DNA of 64,000 bases, taken from NCBI RefSeq assembly GCF_013403875.1, contig NZ_JACBNX010000001.1, positions 248,001 through 312,000 of the forward strand, given 5' to 3'. This document shows, piece after piece, positions 18,711 to 27,600 of this stretch (positions are counted from its first letter, which is position 1; each line of letters starts with the position of its first letter). Origin of the DNA: Burkholderia guangdongensis. Lineage in GTDB: Bacteria > Pseudomonadota > Gammaproteobacteria > Burkholderiales > Burkholderiaceae. Below the pieces are notes generated by a model, which did no database searches, had not been told where the DNA came from, and worked only from the letters and a program-made list of their open reading frames with translations. The translations under genes and the position numbers were made by a program.

Positions 18711-20705
18711 ATGGAAACGCACGGGGCAGAGATCAACGGGGTTAAAGCAGTCGACGCGTATTGGCACATCTGCGTGCGAGGCGTCGCCGAAGTCGTTCGC
18801 GCGCTTGGCGGACAACCGCAACCGTCGGCTTCGCTGGCCGATCTGCAGCGCGGCTTCGAGCAGTCGCGCAGCCGCCTGAACGGCGCGGCGGGCGTGGCAG
18901 AACGGCTGCACATCAACCAGGAGCAGGTTCTGTGGTTCGTCACCGCGCTGCGTCGCGTGCTGCGCACGATGCAAATGCGGCTCGACTCGGATACGGCAGC
19001 CGACAATGCGGCGATCGCCGCGCTGCGCCTGATCGATCTGCTGGACCGGATCAAGGAGGCCAATCCGCAACTCGCGTTCGACACGGCCCTGCCCGAATAT
19101 GGAGCGGACGAGCACCTGGCGGGCACGCGGACCCAGCAGCAAGTTCGCGCGCTGGAGTTGGTGATCCGCAGCCTGATCAACGAAGCGTACGGCAGTCAGG
19201 ATCGCCTGCGCGCTCACTTCGAGGCGATCAATCGGGCCGTGGTGGAAAAATGGGCCAAAGCCGCCGATCAAGGCGACTTGCTATCCGGATCGATGTTCGG
19301 CGAGCTGATTTCGCTGTTCACCAACGTTCATGAATATCCGGCGCACTACGACAAGCTGTTCGTGGATTCCCCGTTTCTCGATTTTCTCGAAGAAAAGCGT
19401 GCCACGCTGGAAACGTTCCTGGTGGATATCCGCGCGGTACGCAATCGTGTCGCGCATCACAAGCGCGTGACGCCGGTGCAGGTCGCATTGCTCGACCACT
19501 ATTATCGCGAGATCGTCGAACCGCTACAGGCGGCATTCGATCGCGGCCGCACGCGCGTGAATCCCGACGAGTATTTCGATGCGAGCGACGCGGTACTCCA
19601 GCAGTATTTCGGGCGCGTCGAAAACGCGCTGAAGACGCTGGGCGACAATGTCGACGCAGTGAAGGCCGATCTTGGCGAACTCCGTGGCGAGGTCAAGGTC
19701 ATCGACCAGAAGGTCACGACCATCGACGAGAAGGTGACAGTCATCGACAAGACGGTTACCGACATGGATAAAACCGTTGCCGGCACCGAGCAGAAGGTCG
19801 GCTGGCTGAAGGGCAAGGTCGTATGGCTCCTCGCCGCCGTGACGGCCGTGGGCGCGGTCGGCGTGCTGACGCTCGGCACGTCGTCGAAGACCTTGATCAA
19901 TACCGGCACGATCAAGACCGGTGTCGACACGATCCAGCACGAGATGGTCAACGTCAAGCAGGAAACCAGCGCCGATCCGCGCAAGGAATTGCAAAACCGC
20001 GGCATTTCCTGGAGCCAGCAGCATTTGCGCGACGCGCTCGATCAGAACGACGCGAGCTCGGTCAAGCTGTTCATGGCCGGCGGCATGACGTGGCGCACGT
20101 ATTTCGCCGGCAACGCAGTGATGCTCAACCACCGCGAAGCGGTCGACGTGCTGCTGCAGAATCTGTCGTTGCTCGAACGGCACGACGACGACTGCCGTAT
20201 CGAGATGAGTGCGGATGTTCATCCCGAACCGTTGCCGCCGGGCACGCGTTACGATGCGCGCAAGACCCAAAGCCACCACCTGTCCGATCTCGAGGCGCGT
20301 TTTCTGAAAGCGACCTGCTCGAACCCCACGGACATCGCGTACGCGAAGACCCAATACGAGCAGGCGCTGCGCAATTGGCAGTCGCAGAAGCAGGCCTACG
20401 ATCAAGCCAAGGCGGCCGCGGTGCCCGCCGCGCAGTGCCGCCGGCAGTGGCTGGCCGACGACGCGCAGATGCTGCGCCACGAGGCGTCGATGTTCGATCC
20501 GTTGGGCCCCAATACCTACAGCTCGCGCGACGAGATGCTGATGCAGGTCTACGCGCGGACCATGGTTGGTCCCTACGTCCCGGCCTCCCAGCTCGCGCCG
20601 TTCGTCGACAAATACTGCACGGCGCAAGCCAGCGAGGAACCCAACATCGACATCAACGATTGGGCCGTGCAGTCGTGGAAGCAGATCGTGCAACAAGTGA
20701 GCTGA
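18711..20705 (+). CDS. HEPN-like, coiled-coil, single-pass membrane protein with ankyrin-like tail
   Basis: 664 residues, no confidently recognised full-length family. Residues 1-300 are helical and contain R244-N-R-V-A-H249, matching the RX4-6H motif of HEPN domains and resembling the HEPN part of Swt1-like proteins. About residues 328-362 are five heptads of the form xxIDxKV, a coiled coil. One hydrophobic segment follows at about 370-390, with Lys residues on its N-side, predicting a cytoplasmic N-terminus. The C-terminal part contains QQHLRDALDQNDASSVKLFM, ankyrin-like, and at least four Cys that could form disulfides if periplasmic. AAGGAT precedes ATG 18711. Linked through the 86-bp repeat to the next gene. 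Defence or stress function is an inference. Confidence 0.65.
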   Translation: METHGAEINGVKAVDAYWHICVRGVAEVVRALGGQPQPSASLADLQRGFEQSRSRLNGAAGVAERLHINQEQVLWFVTALRRVLRTMQMRLDSDTAADNAAIAALRLIDLLDRIKEANPQLAFDTALPEYGADEHLAGTRTQQQVRALELVIRSLINEAYGSQDRLRAHFEAINRAVVEKWAKAADQGDLLSGSMFGELISLFTNVHEYPAHYDKLFVDSPFLDFLEEKRATLETFLVDIRAVRNRVAHHKRVTPVQVALLDHYYREIVEPLQAAFDRGRTRVNPDEYFDASDAVLQQYFGRVENALKTLGDNVDAVKADLGELRGEVKVIDQKVTTIDEKVTVIDKTVTDMDKTVAGTEQKVGWLKGKVVWLLAAVTAVGAVGVLTLGTSSKTLINTGTIKTGVDTIQHEMVNVKQETSADPRKELQNRGISWSQQHLRDALDQNDASSVKLFMAGGMTWRTYFAGNAVMLNHREAVDVLLQNLSLLERHDDDCRIEMSADVHPEPLPPGTRYDARKTQSHHLSDLEARFLKATCSNPTDIAYAKTQYEQALRNWQSQKQAYDQAKAAAVPAAQCRRQWLADDAQMLRHEASMFDPLGPNTYSSRDEMLMQVYARTMVGPYVPASQLAPFVDKYCTAQASEEPNIDINDWAVQSWKQIVQQVS

Positions 20706-20706
20706 C

Positions 20707-20792
20707 ATGAAACGACCCCCACGCTCACTACGTTCGCTGCCCCCCGAGGGGGCGGTCAGCCTCCTTGGGGCGGCCCGGCGGAGGCTGACATG
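20707..20792 (+). repeat. 86-bp repeated element, copy 2, with a 28-codon frame
   Basis: It differs from copy 1 (6971-7056) by a single base, which changes codon 6 from His to Arg. It begins one base after the stop of the HEPN-like gene (20703-20705) and ends with the ATG of the next gene (20790-20792). The internal 28-codon frame stops at TGA 20791-20793, overlapping that ATG. GTCAGCCTCC at 20755-20764 can pair with GGAGGCTGAC at 20780-20789, covering the downstream ribosome site. Confidence 0.85.
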
Positions 20793-23021
20793 ACGCGCGT
20801 AATCGACGACATGACCGAAACGAAACGCTGGTGGGATGCCGACGGCGTGACGTTCGAGTTGAACGCCAGCACGCGCGAGGCGTCCCCCGGCACGCTGCTG
20901 ATCGGCCTCGGCAACCCGAACCCGGGGGCGATGCGCGCGGGTGTCTCGCTGAATCAGAAGGGCTTCGCGGGGCCGCGGCACGCGTCGGTCACCGCATTCG
21001 TGCACGCGGCGGACGAGACGCTGTGGGCCTATTGGCGCAGCCGCTTTGCGAACACCGCCGCCATCCGCAAGGTGGTGGTCGAAGATTTTTCGCTCGATAC
21101 CTGTTTTGCGTTGTTGCTGTTCGGGGCGGTGCTCGACGGTCGTCAGCCGGATGCGTACGGGTGCGCTGCGTGGCTCGACTATGTCAGCGCGTGGGAGCGC
21201 GGCATCTATCTCGATGGCGCCGATCTCGAACGCTCGGCGGCCTGCCTGCTTTCCGTACTCGGGCATTCATATCTGCCGGAGGACGTGACCGAAGTCGCAA
21301 CCGGCGGTTTCGTCGCCCAGGCATTCCGGGCATGTCTGGCGCTCGTGGAACAGATGTGCGCCGCGCAAGCGAATCCACTTGGCGGCATCGATAGGCTCAA
21401 TACGCGCGAATACGCGCGCGCGATCGGCCAGTTGAGCCACGAACGGCAAATGTACGAGCTCGCGTTGAAGCGGGCGTGTCAATGTCAGTTGCTGGTGGAT
21501 CTGGACGGCTCGGCGCGCCGCGTCGTGCTCGACGCGCTGTTCCTGACCGAAACCTATCCCAGCGGCGTATTGAAAGTGATGGCGCGCACCGATACCGCGC
21601 ACGCCTGGACGCGGCGCGGCTTCGGGATGCTCGCGATCCACCGGCCCGGCGAGCGCGGCACCGGCAACGATATGGTGGTGTCGGTCGATCCGGCCACGGG
21701 TGCCCAGCTTGGCGCGGCATGGCGCCGCCTCGAGGAACTGGAGAACCAGCGCTGGGGTGACGACCGTCCGCACGGTCAGCCGCGCCCGCTGCAAAGCTAT
21801 CGCGATCCCGCACACCCCGATCGGCTGCTGCCGGGGGCACCCGACGAGCCGTGGTACGACGATGGCGGCAACTTCACGCTGATCGCCGCGCCCAAGCGCG
21901 TTGCCGACGGCGCGGCGGGCACGCGGCTCGACTGGTATGACGATGTGGTGCCGGCGCTATGGCAACTGGGTTTCACCGATCGCGTGCAGCATCTCGTCGA
22001 ATGCGTGCCGGACACGCGCCCGCGTGCGAGCGCCGAAGCGCGCAAACGCATCACGCGCGTGCACCGGCGAGGAGCCGTGGATACCGGCGGCGATCTGCAT
22101 CCGGATCGCCTGATTCTCGAGACGCCGACCTTTCACGCGTGGCTCGCGGCCCAGTCGATGCCCGACCCCGAGATCCGCAGCCCGTTCATGCTGCCGGCAT
22201 CCGCCAGCTTCGACGTGCAGCATTTCGGGTCGATTTCGGCTGTCATGCATCGCCACGGCGTCACGTTTTACAGCAGGGATACCGATTCCGCGCATCTGCA
22301 GCACCTGTGCGAGCTGGCCGAGCGCGTGGCCGATGCCAGCTCGGCCTACGACGCGTTCCTGCACGACTACGTGTCCAAGCTCGCCGGCTGGACCGATGAA
22401 CTGCTGGAGGCATCGACCAAAGGCGAGGCGGATTCGCCCGGCATGGCGCGACGTGACGGCAACGCGACTGACGCCGGCGGCGCGCCGCGTCATCCGGGCA
22501 AGGCCGAGCGCACGGGCGGACGGCGCGATCCCAAGCGCTGGACGGAGGAAGTGGTTCAGATGAAGGCCGCCGCGCTGGCCGCGCTGAGCGACATGACGAT
22601 GCTCGAAGCGGACTATGACCGTAACCTGCTGTCCGAACAGCTGCAGCGGTTATGGGGCTTGTCGGAGCAGCGCGTCAAGCTGCTGGGGCTGATCGATCGC
22701 GTCGACGAACTGATGCGTCAGGTGATTGCCGCGCGCACGGAGCGGCGTCAGCGGGTCTATGGCGCCTGCCTGTCCGCCGCCGGCCTCGGGATTGCCGCGT
22801 CCCATATCCTGGAGCCTTTCACGGGGCTTTCGGTTCCGAGTGCGTATGAGTGGCAGCTCAAGCTATTCCGCGAAACGCCGCCTGCAAGCTACGAGCAGCT
22901 GCGGCAAATCGCCGAGCATAGTGCGCACCACGAAACGCTGATGGCCGTGTTCGTGGCGGTATTTTCCGTGCTGGGTCTCGTGCTCTATTGGATTTTCGGC
23001 ATTCGGGGCGAAACCGAGTAG
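20790..23021 (+). CDS. Large protein of unknown family with two C-terminal membrane helices
   Basis: 743 residues, not recognised. About 650 soluble residues precede two hydrophobic segments (about 655-675, GACLSAAGLGIAASHIL, and 716-737, LMAVFVAVFSVLGLVLYWIFG) separated by some 40 residues, which predicts a hairpin-anchored protein with a large cytoplasmic N-terminal part. Near the N-terminus, HAADETLWAYW followed by VVEDFSLDTCFALLLF looks like a conserved acidic/metal-binding pattern, but I cannot name the domain. Residues about 545-580 are low-complexity and basic. Its start codon and ribosome site belong to the 86-bp element, so expression is tied to the HEPN-like gene upstream. GC and codon use resemble the host. 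Confidence 0.65.
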   Translation: MTRVIDDMTETKRWWDADGVTFELNASTREASPGTLLIGLGNPNPGAMRAGVSLNQKGFAGPRHASVTAFVHAADETLWAYWRSRFANTAAIRKVVVEDFSLDTCFALLLFGAVLDGRQPDAYGCAAWLDYVSAWERGIYLDGADLERSAACLLSVLGHSYLPEDVTEVATGGFVAQAFRACLALVEQMCAAQANPLGGIDRLNTREYARAIGQLSHERQMYELALKRACQCQLLVDLDGSARRVVLDALFLTETYPSGVLKVMARTDTAHAWTRRGFGMLAIHRPGERGTGNDMVVSVDPATGAQLGAAWRRLEELENQRWGDDRPHGQPRPLQSYRDPAHPDRLLPGAPDEPWYDDGGNFTLIAAPKRVADGAAGTRLDWYDDVVPALWQLGFTDRVQHLVECVPDTRPRASAEARKRITRVHRRGAVDTGGDLHPDRLILETPTFHAWLAAQSMPDPEIRSPFMLPASASFDVQHFGSISAVMHRHGVTFYSRDTDSAHLQHLCELAERVADASSAYDAFLHDYVSKLAGWTDELLEASTKGEADSPGMARRDGNATDAGGAPRHPGKAERTGGRRDPKRWTEEVVQMKAAALAALSDMTMLEADYDRNLLSEQLQRLWGLSEQRVKLLGLIDRVDELMRQVIAARTERRQRVYGACLSAAGLGIAASHILEPFTGLSVPSAYEWQLKLFRETPPASYEQLRQIAEHSAHHETLMAVFVAVFSVLGLVLYWIFGIRGETE

Positions 23022-23086
23022 CGTCCATGCGCGCGCCGGTGGAGGCGACGCGTTATTCAGGGTAGGGGCAACGGGGGATCTGGCCG

Positions 23087-23115
23087 TTGTGCGACGCATC
23101 AGGTTTGTGTACTAT
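23087..23115 (+). promoter_or_regulatory. asd: Sigma-70-like promoter upstream of the asd leader frame
   Basis: TTGTGC (23087-23092) and TACTAT (23110-23115) are separated by exactly 17 bases. A start seven bases after the -10 box falls on the A of the leader ATG at 23122, which predicts a leaderless transcript. Confidence 0.55.
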
Positions 23116-23121
23116 CGAGCG

Positions 23122-23241
23122 ATGGCGCAAATTTCCCTGATCTCCCCGGTCCTGAACCTCCACGGCAACATTGCCCGTGCGGGTACGCGCGCCATCGTCA
23201 TCACGAAAACCATTACCACGAAAACGATCATTAAAATCTGA
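23122..23241 (+). CDS. Putative Thr/Ile/Lys-rich attenuator leader peptide for asd
   Basis: A 39-codon frame (MAQISLISPVLNLHG...) whose last 18 residues are TRAIVITKTITTKTIIKI: in this tail there are six Ile, six Thr and three Lys. Biased runs of the end-product amino acids are the mark of attenuation leader peptides (compare E. coli thrL). Asd supplies the common precursor of threonine, lysine, methionine and, through threonine, isoleucine, so the bias fits the enzyme. There is no clear ribosome site before the ATG, but the promoter spacing suggests the mRNA starts at the ATG itself, as known for the leaderless trpL of Sinorhizobium. The frame ends 82 bases before asd. Confidence 0.6.
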   Translation: MAQISLISPVLNLHGNIARAGTRAIVITKTITTKTIIKI

Positions 23242-23252
23242 TCGTCGTCGGT

Positions 23253-23301
23253 GCCCGCCTGTTTCCCCGCGCGGTCACGCCGGGGACGAAAAATGGCGGG
23301 G
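23253..23301 (+). promoter_or_regulatory. Mutually exclusive hairpins between the leader frame and asd
   Basis: CCCCGC at 23265-23270 can pair either with CGGGG at 23281-23285 (first five bases) or with GCGGGG at 23296-23301. CCCGCC at 23254-23259 can compete for GGCGGG at 23295-23300. Such alternatives are what an attenuator needs. No T run follows any of them, so control would be at translation, or by Rho, not by a standard intrinsic terminator. Pairings were found by eye, without energy calculation. Confidence 0.4.
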
Positions 23302-23323
23302 AAGCTCCATTCAAAGGTGAGTC

Positions 23324-24445
23324 ATGAACGTAGGTCTCGTAGGTTGGCGCGGCATGGTCGGCAGCGTGCTGATGCAGCGCATGCAGGAAGAAGGCGATTT
23401 CGACCTGATCGAACCGGTGTTTTTCAGCACCAGCAACACGGGCGGCAAGGCGCCGTCGTTCGCGAAAAACGAGACCACGCTCAAGGACGCGACGAACGTC
23501 GACGAGCTGAAGAAGTGCGACGTGATCATCACGTGCCAGGGCGGCGACTACACGAACGACGTGTTCCCGAAGCTGCGCGCGGCCGGCTGGAACGGCTACT
23601 GGATCGACGCGGCGTCGTCGCTGCGGATGAAGGACGACGCGGTGATCATCCTCGATCCGGTGAACCTCGACGTGATCAAGGATGCGCTCGTCAACGGCAC
23701 GAAGAACTTCATCGGCGGCAACTGCACGGTCAGCCTGATGCTGATGGCGCTGGGCGGCCTGTTCCGCGAGAACCTCGTCGACTGGATGACCGCGATGACG
23801 TATCAGGCGGCGTCGGGCGCGGGTGCGCAGAACATGCGCGAGCTGCTCGCGCAGATGGGCGCGTTGAACGGCGCGGTTCAGGCGCAGCTCGCCGATCCGG
23901 CTTCCGCGATCCTCGACATCGACCGCCGCGTGCTCGCCACGATGAACAGCGATGCGATGCCGACCAGCCACTTCGGCGTGCCGCTCGCGGGCTCGCTGAT
24001 TCCGTGGATCGACAAGGATCTCGGCAACGGGATGTCGAAAGAAGAGTGGAAGGGCGGCGCGGAAACGAACAAGATCCTCGGCAAGCCGGCGATGGGCGAG
24101 CCGGGCTCGATCCCGGTCGATGGCCTCTGCGTGCGGATCGGCGCGATGCGCTGCCACTCGCAGGCGCTGACGATCAAGCTGAAGAAGGACGTGCCGCTCG
24201 ACGAGATCAACGGCATCCTCGCGTCGGCGAACGACTGGGTGAAGGTCGTGCCGAACGAGCGCGAAGCGTCGATGCGCGATTTGTCGCCGGCGAAGGTCAC
24301 GGGCACGCTGACGGTGCCGGTCGGCCGTCTGCGCAAGCTCGCGATGGGCGGTGAATACCTGTCGGCGTTCACGGTTGGGGACCAGCTGCTGTGGGGCGCC
24401 GCCGAGCCGCTGCGCCGCATGCTGCGGATTCTGCTCGACAAGTAA
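23324..24445 (+). CDS. asd: Aspartate-semialdehyde dehydrogenase
   Basis: A 373-residue enzyme that reduces aspartyl-4-phosphate to aspartate semialdehyde with NADPH, the branch point to Lys/diaminopimelate, Thr, Met and Ile. The Rossmann loop is [11 protein letters not shown] at the N-terminus and the active-site thiol is C134 in [10 protein letters not shown]; the sequence is of the E. coli (Gram-negative) type. AAAGGTG precedes ATG 23324. It stands alone, with accessory DNA on both sides, and has its own promoter, putative leader peptide and terminator. Confidence 0.96.
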   Translation: MNVGLVGWRGMVGSVLMQRMQEEGDFDLIEPVFFSTSNTGGKAPSFAKNETTLKDATNVDELKKCDVIITCQGGDYTNDVFPKLRAAGWNGYWIDAASSLRMKDDAVIILDPVNLDVIKDALVNGTKNFIGGNCTVSLMLMALGGLFRENLVDWMTAMTYQAASGAGAQNMRELLAQMGALNGAVQAQLADPASAILDIDRRVLATMNSDAMPTSHFGVPLAGSLIPWIDKDLGNGMSKEEWKGGAETNKILGKPAMGEPGSIPVDGLCVRIGAMRCHSQALTIKLKKDVPLDEINGILASANDWVKVVPNEREASMRDLSPAKVTGTLTVPVGRLRKLAMGGEYLSAFTVGDQLLWGAAEPLRRMLRILLDK

Positions 24446-24489
24446 GGCGCGCATTGCGCGGCCGTTGCGGCGGCTGCGCGCTCAATGTG

Positions 24490-24524
24490 GAAAGCCCCGA
24501 GCCGCTTGCGCGGCCGGGGCTTTC
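24490..24524 (+). terminator. Rho-independent terminator after asd
   Basis: GAAAGCCCCG pairs with CGGGGCTTTC, followed by TTG. It marks the end of the core asd unit and the left border of the Rhs island. Confidence 0.8.
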
Positions 24525-24633
24525 TTGTCTCGCCTTTCCATTAGTGGTGACCATTCGGACGATCCGCACGTCGAGCGGTTGCTGCAGTCTTTCGCGCTGA
24601 TGGCTGCATCTCACGACGCCCGGCTCGAGCAAT

Positions 24634-27600
24634 GTGTTCTTCGAGGGCAAGCCGGTTGCGCGGGTCACAGACCTGGTGAAGTGCGATCACCACTCGGGTA
24701 CGCCGCAGCCGCTCGTCGAGGGCAGCAAGACGGTGTACGTCAATGGCCTGCCGCTCGTGCGGATTGGTCACGAAACGCACTGTAGTGCGAAGGTCAATGC
24801 CGGCCGCAAGAGTATCTGGATCGACAAGACGACCGGGCAGTACGGTCCGAAGAATCCCGAGGTGACCGCCGGCGAGGCATTCTGGGCTAGTCTGCTCGGT
24901 GCGCTGGCGGGCGGTGCGATCGGCCGCACCATCGGCAAGGGATTCAAACCGAAACCGACAGAATCGGCGGAACAGCAAGGCATCAAGGACGAACAGCGCA
25001 AGTGTGCGCAGGATCCGGTCGATGTCGCGTCCGGTGAAGTGCTGGAGACGCGCACCGATCTGGCGATTCCCGGTGTGCTGCCGCTTGAGCTCAGGCGCCG
25101 TTACCGGACCCGCTCGGACGACCACGGGTTGCTCGGGCGACGTTGGTCGGACAACTGGTCGCAGCGTTTGACGATCGACGGCGGCCGGTTTGTACGATTC
25201 CACGACGGCGTCGGGCTTGTGATCGGCTTCGACGCACCGGACATGGTGCTCGATGGCATCAACCTGCGTGAGCCCCGATACCGGCTCGTCGGCAGTTGCC
25301 TCGAGCCCCGGATTCTGGATCGTGACACCCGGCAGTTGCGGATATTCTCGCCGCTCGTCGAAGGCCGAACGTCGCGCCTCGAGCGGATCGAGGACCTGGA
25401 CGGCAACTCGATCGCGCTCTCGTACGATACGAGCGGCCGCCTGAGTGAGCTGACGCACAGCGATGGCTATCGGTTAAGAGTCGTTTATCACGATCGTGAA
25501 ACCTGCCCGCAGCGGATCGTGCTGCACGATGCCGACGGCGGTGTCCGGACGCTCGTCGATTATCGCTATCAGGACGGAATGCTCGCACAGGTGGCCAGCT
25601 TCCAGTTCGGTCAGTTTCACTACGCGTACGACGAGCATGGCTGGATGATCCAGTGGCGCGATACCGACCAGACCGATGTCCGGTATCGGTATGACGCCGC
25701 TGGGCGCGTGGTCGAGACAGGAACCCGGCAGGGTTACCACACCGGCCGGTTCGTGTATGAAGCCGGTCGCACGCGCGTGCTCGATGCTGACGGCGAATGG
25801 GTCTACGAGTACAACAACGAAGGTCTCGTGACCGATGAGACCAATCCGCTCGGTCATTGCACTCGCTCCGAATGGGAACTCGGCCGACTGATGGCGCGGA
25901 TCGATCCGCTCGGGCGACGCACCGATTATCGATACGACAATCGTGGTCAACTCATTTCGGTAACCGAAGTATCGGGGCGGACGATCGCCTTCGAATACGA
26001 CGATGAGCAGCGCCTCACGTCGACGACCTTGCCGGCCGGCGGTCGAATCAGGCTCGAATACGACCCACTGCACCGGCTGATCGCGCGCACGGAGCCGGGC
26101 GGCACGAAAACCGCGTACCGGTATGGGCCGCGCGGCGAGTTGCTGCGCGTGGTTCAGGGCGACCGCGAGACGCGTTTCGATTACGACGACCGGCTGCGAC
26201 TCACCGACATCGAGCTGCCCGGCGGAGCGCGGTTCCGGCGGAAGATCGACGTGCTGGGTCACGTGCTCGAGGAAACAGCGCCTGGCGGACACGCGACTCG
26301 CTTTGATTATGCTGATGGCCCCGACAATCCGCGCGGCCTGCTGAAAGCCGTCACGCGCCCGGACGGATCCACAACGCGTGCGCAGTACAACAGTGAAGGC
26401 TTGCCCGTCGGATGGACCGATCCGCTTGGGCGAACGATCAAGCGGACTTACGGGCCGTTCGACTTGCTGACAGCGTCAATCGACGCCGCCGGCCATGCGA
26501 CCCGCTTCGAATATGATCACGCGACCCGGCTGACGAAAGTAGTCAATGCGTTGGGCGAGACCTACACGTACCGTTATGACGGGGCTGGCCGCCTTGCGGA
26601 AGAAATCGACTGGGGCGGTCGCGCGACGCGTTACGAGCGCGACGCGATTGGCCGGCTGCTAGCGAAGACGCTACCCGATGGTGGGCAATGGCGGTATGCG
26701 TATGACGAGCATGACCGGCTGACTGGGGTCGACGCCGGCGACGTGAAGCTCGTCTATCGTTACGACGCATGGGGCCGGCTGGCTTCGGCGGAAGTGCAGG
26801 GAGAAGACCATTCCCACGTGACGCGTTTCGCGTATGACAAGAACGGACGCTTGATCGGCGAAGATCAGCATGACGAACTGTTACGGCATGTCTACGACGC
26901 TGACGGGCAGCGCCGATTGCGGATCACGCCGCGTCGCGAGACGGTTTATGCGTACGATGCGCTCGGTGCGCTGACGCAGGTGGGCGGGCTGACGATTCAG
27001 CGTGATGGGCTGGGTCGGGAGATTGGCCGTCAGGCTGGGGAGTTCGTCGCGCAGCAGCAGTACGACGCGCTTGGGCGGATCGGGAGGCAGATCGCGGGGC
27101 CTGCAGCGGTGGTCGAGGCGCTGCAGAGTGAATCGGCCCGCGCGCTTGCACAGTTGACCCGTCAGGTCTACCACTACGACGTCGCTGGGCAACTGGAACG
27201 GGTAGAAACGGACACCGATGCCTTGACCTATCGTCGTGACCGGCGCGGTCAGGTCATCTCGGTCGAGAGCCTGCTGCAGCCTGCCGAACACTTTTCCTAC
27301 GACGCGGCGATGAACATTGCCGCGCATGGGCAGCAGGCCCCCGTGGATGCTCACCATTACGACCGGGGTGGCCTGCCGGAACGGATCGGCTATGCGCGGT
27401 ATCGGTACGACGCGCGCGGCCGGACGATCGAGAAGACGGTTGAGCAATCCGGATTCCGGCCCAGGACGTGGCAGTACACATGGGATGGCCTGAACCGGCT
27501 CGTGAAGGTCGCGACGCCCGAGCGCGGTATATGGGTGTATCGCTACGACGCTTTTAATCGCCGGGTCGAGAAACGACAAGTCGGCGGTCGGGAAGCGGTG

